From Collinsella aerofaciens (GTDB taxonomy: Bacteria; Actinomycetota; Coriobacteriia; Coriobacteriales; Coriobacteriaceae), in NCBI RefSeq assembly GCF_028209625.1, contig NZ_JAQLDU010000005.1, positions 62,001-126,000 of the forward strand: a stretch of 64,000 nucleotides of DNA. The letters are read 5' to 3'. Within the stretch, counting starts at the first letter, position 1; the number at the start of each line of letters is the position of its first letter. Position numbers and translations under genes: made by a program. Positions 59,570 to 64,000 of the stretch are shown here, one piece after another. The notes below the pieces were generated by a model. The model did not search any database. It was not told the DNA's origin and was given only the letters and a program-made list of their open reading frames with translations.

Positions 59570-60999
59570 TAGTCCTCCTCGGACTCCTCAGCGAGGCGCT
59601 GAGCAGCCAGCTCGGGAGTGAGACCCTTGTACTCGGTCTCGCGGCCCTTAGCACTGACGACGCGGACAACCTCGCCAATAAGCAAGAGCACGATGAAGAT
59701 GACGATCATCGGGACCTTATCGCCAATCTCATCGACAGAGAACGGAATCAGCGTTGCAACGATAGCCAGAATCAGCTCGATGCAGGGAATAGCCAGCATG
59801 ACCTTCATCTTGGCGCCCTTAAACGGGAACGTAAAGATACGCTCACGGTTGGGGTCGTTCTTACGAAGGTTGAGGAATGCCGGGAACATCGGGATGTAGG
59901 TCAGCAGCAGGAAGACAACGGAGGTACCGAAGAGCATCCAGAAGACACCGTTGGAGATGGCGTCGATGGGAACCAGCTGCAGGCACAGCACCAGGGAGGC
60001 AACGATGGCGTTGACCAGGTTGGCGCCGTTGGGCATGTCGTCATCCGAGATCATCGAGGCGAAGACCTTGGGCATGTTGCCATGCTCGGCAGCATAGCGA
60101 GCAACGGAGTTGACGCCGAAGGACCAGGCAGCCATGTTGGCGAACAGCGTGATCAGGAAGGCGATGCAGATGACCTTAAAGATCATGGAATCGCCCACAA
60201 TAGTCTGGACAGCGTAAATCATGCCGTAGTCGGGATCGATGGAATCGGCCGACACAGCAGCGCCGATGCCAAAGCCAGCGAACAGATAGATCACGGCGAT
60301 GGACAGGCCGCCGACGATGATAGCCTTGGGGATATCGCGAGCGGGATCGGCCATATCGTCGGTCATGGTGCAGATGACCTCGAAGCCCATGAAGTTAAAG
60401 ATGATGATCGACAGGTAGCCGAGCGCGTTGGTGTTGGTGAGCTCGGGCAAGAAGGTGACAGCGGACATATCGTTCGCAAAACCGTTATCCATGGCGTACC
60501 AAATGCCCAAAGCGCCGACGATAACGGCAACGGCGACCTTGATGATGGCGCCGCCGTTCAGGACCCACTCGGAGTCGGCAGCCTTTGAGCGACCCATAAG
60601 ATAGACAATCCACACAAAGGCAAGGTCGATACCAATCTTGGCAATCAGATTGAACTCGACGCCAAAGACCATGCCCAAAATGTCCGGGAACATAGTGGCC
60701 AGCGAGGCAATCCACAGCGGGTAGTTAACCCAGTAGTAGTACGAAATGCGGGCGCCCCACTTGTCGCCCAGGCCATCGCGTACCCAGTCGTAAATGCCGC
60801 CCTCACCGTCATAGGTAGTGCCGAGCTCGGCAACGACCATGCCATAAGGGAGCAGGAAGGTCAGAATCAGGAAGATCCACCAGAAGAACTGCTGGTTGCC
60901 AATGGCAGCAGCAGGTGCGGCGGCCTCGCAAACGAAGACGACGCAGATGATGGTCGAGATGACCGTCAAGAAGGAAAGCTTTTTCTTTCCGTCGCTCAT
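59569..60999 (-). CDS. APC-superfamily amino acid/polyamine antiporter (probable agmatine:putrescine exchanger)
   Basis: A 476-residue transporter with twelve hydrophobic helices. TM1 region CEAAAPAAAIGNQQFFWW and TM2 PYGMVVAELGTTYDGEGGIYDWVRDGLG match APC exchangers for agmatine or glutamate/GABA. The tail is acidic (LAEESEED). Linkage to agmatine deiminase makes agmatine/putrescine exchange the best guess. GAAGGAG precedes the ATG. It is separated from aguA by a 368-bp gap with four hairpins. Confidence 0.85.
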   Translation of the reverse strand: MSDGKKKLSFLTVISTIICVVFVCEAAAPAAAIGNQQFFWWIFLILTFLLPYGMVVAELGTTYDGEGGIYDWVRDGLGDKWGARISYYYWVNYPLWIASLATMFPDILGMVFGVEFNLIAKIGIDLAFVWIVYLMGRSKAADSEWVLNGGAIIKVAVAVIVGALGIWYAMDNGFANDMSAVTFLPELTNTNALGYLSIIIFNFMGFEVICTMTDDMADPARDIPKAIIVGGLSIAVIYLFAGFGIGAAVSADSIDPDYGMIYAVQTIVGDSMIFKVICIAFLITLFANMAAWSFGVNSVARYAAEHGNMPKVFASMISDDDMPNGANLVNAIVASLVLCLQLVPIDAISNGVFWMLFGTSVVFLLLTYIPMFPAFLNLRKNDPNRERIFTFPFKGAKMKVMLAIPCIELILAIVATLIPFSVDEIGDKVPMIVIFIVLLLIGEVVRVVSAKGRETEYKGLTPELAAQRLAEESEED

Positions 61000-61125
61000 G
61001 ATGAGCTCCTTCGCTCAGTCTTGGACAAATCGAGGTCCTTAAGATATTAAGGCAATTGCCGGGCCTCGGTGAGCGGGCGACAGGAGACGAGCATCCGCCG
61101 CCCGCAAACGTGCTTCTACGATGAA

Positions 61126-61280
61126 GTTACGCGGTTTTACCAAACCGCGTAACGGCTCGACGCTGCAAACGCCCCTAAGCGGCAATCTGACGTTCAATCG
61201 TCGGTCGCGTACCGAAGTACGCTTCCCTCCTCTTTCACGTCACCTTGCTCGCTTAGGGGCGTTTTCGCTGACCCATGCTC
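61126..61280. ncRNA. Structured element R5, copy 3
   Basis: Helices: 61126-61137/61142-61153 (12 bp), 61167-61181/61250-61264 (15 bp perfect), TGACGT 61188-61193 with ACGTCA 61237-61242, and apical GCGTAC/GTACGC (61207-61212/61217-61222). It occupies most of the 309-bp gap between the antiporter promoter region and the BceB-like gene end. Confidence 0.6.
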
Positions 61281-61308
61281 AACCTACGATAATTCCAAGC
61301 TGAACGAG

Positions 61309-63546
61309 TTACTCGCTATAGCGGGTGGCGATGGCGGCTCGCACCATGCCGGTGCTCATGAGGTAGGTCACCAGGAAGTAGCCACCGTATGCTGCCAGGA
61401 AGATTGCACAGGTAAGGCCGACGGTGCCACCGATGCTCATATTTCCGAAAATGCTCACCAGCTCAATGATCACCTTAAGTGCCACAAAGGAGTGCGCCAG
61501 GCCCACTGCCAGCGGAAACAGGAAGAATACCGCTTGCTGCGCCATCACCGAATGGCGAATCTGGCGGTCGTCACAGCCGATCTGTGCCAGCACACGATAG
61601 CTGCGGCTGCCGTCGGCCACATTGGAGAGCTGCTGGATCGATAGGATTGCCGCGCACGCAACGACCAGCACAAAGCCAATGTAGATGGCCAGATAGCTAA
61701 TCATGCCGTTCATCTGCGCTGCTTGCGTGTACATCTCGGAACGCGTGATGAAGACTCCCCATCCCCCCGGCTCCTTGCCGTCAACGAGCAGATTGTCGAG
61801 CAAGGTGTATTTAATGCTCTCGTCTGCCTCGGTCGTATCCATACCCTGTTTGTAATTAACGAGCAGATTACTGGAATACGGTTGCAGATTAAGCTGGGAC
61901 AGCAGCTCATCGGCTACGACCACGGTACCGGGATTGCTGCCCATCGCCGAGTTGGCGATGGCCGCCGTGTCCTCGTCCGACTTATCGGTTGCGGGCTTGA
62001 GCGTATGCCCGCCCAAGGTTAGGGCATGGCCGCCAGCCATATACTTGGTGTACAGGTCGCCCAGCTCACCGCCCATATCACACGTGAGCAGATACTGGTC
62101 GCGGCCAATGCTCACCGGCTCCTCGCCCATCATCTGGCGCAGTTTGTTGTACTGGCTCGCCGGCGTCACATACAGACCCATCGCATCGGCGTTGCTTCCC
62201 TCGAGCGCCTTGGGAAGCTTTTCGCCCATGGCCTTGCACATCTCACCCGCCACCACCGAGGGGCCCGAGCCGCCAAGCGGATAACTCAGATACGAATCGA
62301 TCTGCACATGCTCACCGGCAACATCGGCGATATTGACCTTCTTGCCGGTCTCGTCGTTGTTGTCCGCCGACTTGCCCTTAATACCGTCTGCAACGTTATC
62401 GGGATCTTTACGATCGCCATGCCATGCAGCGTACAAATCGACCGTTGCATCGGCCAGCACCATGCGATCGGCCTCAGACGGATTGACATACTCCTTGTAG
62501 TAGTCGAGCGTTTCGGGCGTGTAATAGACATACGTCTGAGACACGTCAACAGGGTTATAGCGCTCCAGATTCTCGTTCATCACATTGGCAATCGACATAC
62601 CGCAGGTCACCGAGGTAATGGCCAAAAACAGAATCATCGCGATGACGCCCATCGAAAAGCACACCGTATTGACCTTGGCCGAAAGCTGACGCACGGTAAA
62701 CATATTGAGGCCGCGCCAATACACGCTGCGCAGGCTCTGCAGCAGCTTGATGAGCATGCCCGAAAGTCCCCAAAATAGGGCAAAGGTACCCACCGTAACC
62801 ATGGCCGTGGTGATACCGAACTGGTTCATGGCCTCCTGCAGCTTACCCTCCGTCGCGGTGAGCGGGAACCCATCACGTAGCAGACGGTAATAGGCCACGC
62901 CCACAAGCACCACGCCCACAGCAAAGATGGCAATCGCAATCCAGGGGTTGCGCGTCTTGATGCTCTCGTTGCGCCGCTCGGCGCCCATAAGCTCGATGAG
63001 CTTGGTACGGCGCACGGCGCGAAGGTTCAGCAGTAGCGTAAGCACAAACATCACGAGCATGCAAGCAAGGGTCAGGTTGAACGCATGCACCGAGAAAAAG
63101 AAGTGGAAATTAGCGATCTGTGTCTTAAAGAGCGAGGCCGTAAAGAATGTCATGAGCTGGGAGAGCCCCACGCCCAGCACAATGCCGGCGACAAAGGCGC
63201 CGACCGAAACGATCACGGTCTCGAGCGCCATGATCGTGGCAACGCGACCGCGCCCCATACCGAGCACCTGGTACAGGCCAAACTCCTTTTTGCGGCGTTT
63301 CATAATGAAGTTGTTGGCATACACCATCAAAAAGGCCATGACGCCGGCCAAAAAGTACGTCAGGTGGCCGAGCATGCTGCCCATGAGCTCGGACAGTCCC
63401 TCCTCCTTGATGCCGGCAATGTCGACCTGCATCGAGACGGTATTGAAGGCATAGAAGACCGTGACACCCAGGGTGAGCGTCAGCAAGTAGACAAGGTAAT
63501 CGCGGCCGGCGCGGCGGACGTTGCCCCAAGCGAGTTTACAGAGCAT
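61309..63546 (-). CDS. BceB-like ABC transporter permease
   Basis: A 745-residue membrane protein with ten predicted helices: four near the N-terminus after [22 protein letters not shown], a large extracytoplasmic domain (about 330-600), and the rest at the C-terminus. The FtsX segment FGLYQVLGMGRGRVATIMALET is clear. BceAB systems detect and remove peptide antibiotics such as bacitracin and usually signal to a two-component system; none is visible in the window. The ATG at 63546 overlaps the end of the ATPase gene by 11 bp. Confidence 0.88.
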   Translation of the reverse strand: MLCKLAWGNVRRAGRDYLVYLLTLTLGVTVFYAFNTVSMQVDIAGIKEEGLSELMGSMLGHLTYFLAGVMAFLMVYANNFIMKRRKKEFGLYQVLGMGRGRVATIMALETVIVSVGAFVAGIVLGVGLSQLMTFFTASLFKTQIANFHFFFSVHAFNLTLACMLVMFVLTLLLNLRAVRRTKLIELMGAERRNESIKTRNPWIAIAIFAVGVVLVGVAYYRLLRDGFPLTATEGKLQEAMNQFGITTAMVTVGTFALFWGLSGMLIKLLQSLRSVYWRGLNMFTVRQLSAKVNTVCFSMGVIAMILFLAITSVTCGMSIANVMNENLERYNPVDVSQTYVYYTPETLDYYKEYVNPSEADRMVLADATVDLYAAWHGDRKDPDNVADGIKGKSADNNDETGKKVNIADVAGEHVQIDSYLSYPLGGSGPSVVAGEMCKAMGEKLPKALEGSNADAMGLYVTPASQYNKLRQMMGEEPVSIGRDQYLLTCDMGGELGDLYTKYMAGGHALTLGGHTLKPATDKSDEDTAAIANSAMGSNPGTVVVADELLSQLNLQPYSSNLLVNYKQGMDTTEADESIKYTLLDNLLVDGKEPGGWGVFITRSEMYTQAAQMNGMISYLAIYIGFVLVVACAAILSIQQLSNVADGSRSYRVLAQIGCDDRQIRHSVMAQQAVFFLFPLAVGLAHSFVALKVIIELVSIFGNMSIGGTVGLTCAIFLAAYGGYFLVTYLMSTGMVRAAIATRYSE

Positions 63547-64000
63547 CGGAGCCCTCACCGCCCATCATGGCAACGACCTCCATAATGCGGTCGAAGAACT
63601 CTCGGCGGTCGGTGTCGCCGCGGCGCAGCTCGGTGAAGATCTTGCCGTCGCGAATAAACAGCACACGGCTCGTGTAGCTGGCGGCAAAACTGTCGTGCGT
63701 AACCATGAGCACCGTGGCGCGCAGGCGGCGGTTAAGGGCCTCCAGGCTCTCGAGCAGCAGGCGGGCGCTCTTGGAATCGAGGGCGCCGGTGGGCTCGTCG
63801 GCCATGATCATGGTGGGGTCGGTGACGAGCGCGCGAGCAGCGGCGACACGCTGCTGCTGGCCGCCGGACATCTGGTAGGGATACTTGTCGAGCACCTGGC
63901 TAATGGACAGGCGCGCGGCCACATCCTGCACGCGGGTCGAGATTTCGGCCGAGTTTGTGCGGGCGATGGTGAGCGGCAGGGCTATGTTCTCGCGTGCCGT
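63536..64000 (-). CDS. BceA-like ABC transporter ATP-binding protein (partial, start beyond the window)
   Basis: The 3' 154 codons of an ATPase gene that continues past position 64000. Signature [16 protein letters not shown] and Walker [17 protein letters not shown] are present, with the switch His in MVTHDSF; Walker A lies outside. The frame is open to the window edge, so the apparent GTG start at 63931 is internal. It pairs with the overlapping BceB-like permease. Confidence 0.92.
   Translation of the reverse strand, partial: TARENIALPLTIARTNSAEISTRVQDVAARLSISQVLDKYPYQMSGGQQQRVAAARALVTDPTMIMADEPTGALDSKSARLLLESLEALNRRLRATVLMVTHDSFAASYTSRVLFIRDGKIFTELRRGDTDRREFFDRIMEVVAMMGGEGSDAL

Noticed and set aside
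59485..59572. tRNA or tmRNA gene
   Set aside because: Hairpins follow each other in series and do not form a cloverleaf; there is no T-loop or CCA context.

Overview
The window looks like chromosome of a gut actinobacterium of the class Coriobacteriia, most likely Collinsella or a close relative. This rests on the high GC content, the anaerobic fermentative gene set (pyruvate formate-lyase, sucrose PTS, agmatine deiminase, many ABC systems) and the density of interspersed palindromic repeats between genes. It is an inference from gene content and not a database match. I see no rRNA, tRNA, CRISPR array or prophage.

Layout. 0-6.6 kb: a DXS-family thiamine enzyme, then a polar amino acid ABC uptake operon (lipoprotein, two permeases, ATPase) followed by a class I glutamine amidotransferase-like hydrolase. 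6.7-10.1 kb: a bacitracin/lantibiotic-resistance-like ABC operon next to a DUF2975-type membrane protein plus small HTH regulator; both promoters share an operator-like sequence. 10.3-12.6 kb: an Hpt protein and a GGDEF-REC-HD-GYP protein. 12.8-23.1 kb: hydrolase, radical SAM protein, methionine aminopeptidase, D-2-hydroxyacid dehydrogenase, a RelB/PIN toxin-antitoxin pair, M18 aminopeptidase, an Ntn-type hydrolase, phosphofructokinase and a membrane-anchored XRE regulator. 23.6-31.1 kb: a MacB-like ABC pair, a CLC transporter with a leader terminator, and an O6-alkylguanine methyltransferase. 30.1-35.4 kb: aspartate-family synthesis, asd and lysC on the minus strand, divergent from thrC and thrB. 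35.6-37 kb: a DUF3990/HTH toxin-antitoxin-like pair with a strong palindromic operator. 37-40.7 kb: engB, mtnN, a beta-lactamase-like remnant, pflA, degV. 40.9-46.6 kb: a LacI-controlled sucrose/fructoside locus. 46.7-48.3 kb: an IS110-family insertion sequence. 48.4-50.8 kb: pyruvate formate-lyase split into two genes. 51.4-56 kb: MarR plus a heterodimeric ABC exporter. 56.6-64 kb: DAHP synthase, agmatine deiminase with its antiporter, and a BceAB-like ABC pair cut by the window end.

The most interesting material is non-coding. (1) The IS110 element can be delimited to the base because it interrupts a copy of an interspersed palindromic repeat. Its 5' non-coding part folds into two loops whose arms match the target site and the element's own ends, as expected of a bridge RNA. 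(2) A roughly 150-bp element occurs three times plus one divergent inverted copy, with base-paired stems that change sequence together, so it looks like a structured RNA or DNA family. (3) A family of about 120-bp hairpins has 28-29 bp arms around conserved internal loops; the IS landed in one copy. (4) The glycyl-radical domain of pyruvate formate-lyase is encoded as a separate 83-residue protein. Several further repeats, operators and leader structures are listed individually.
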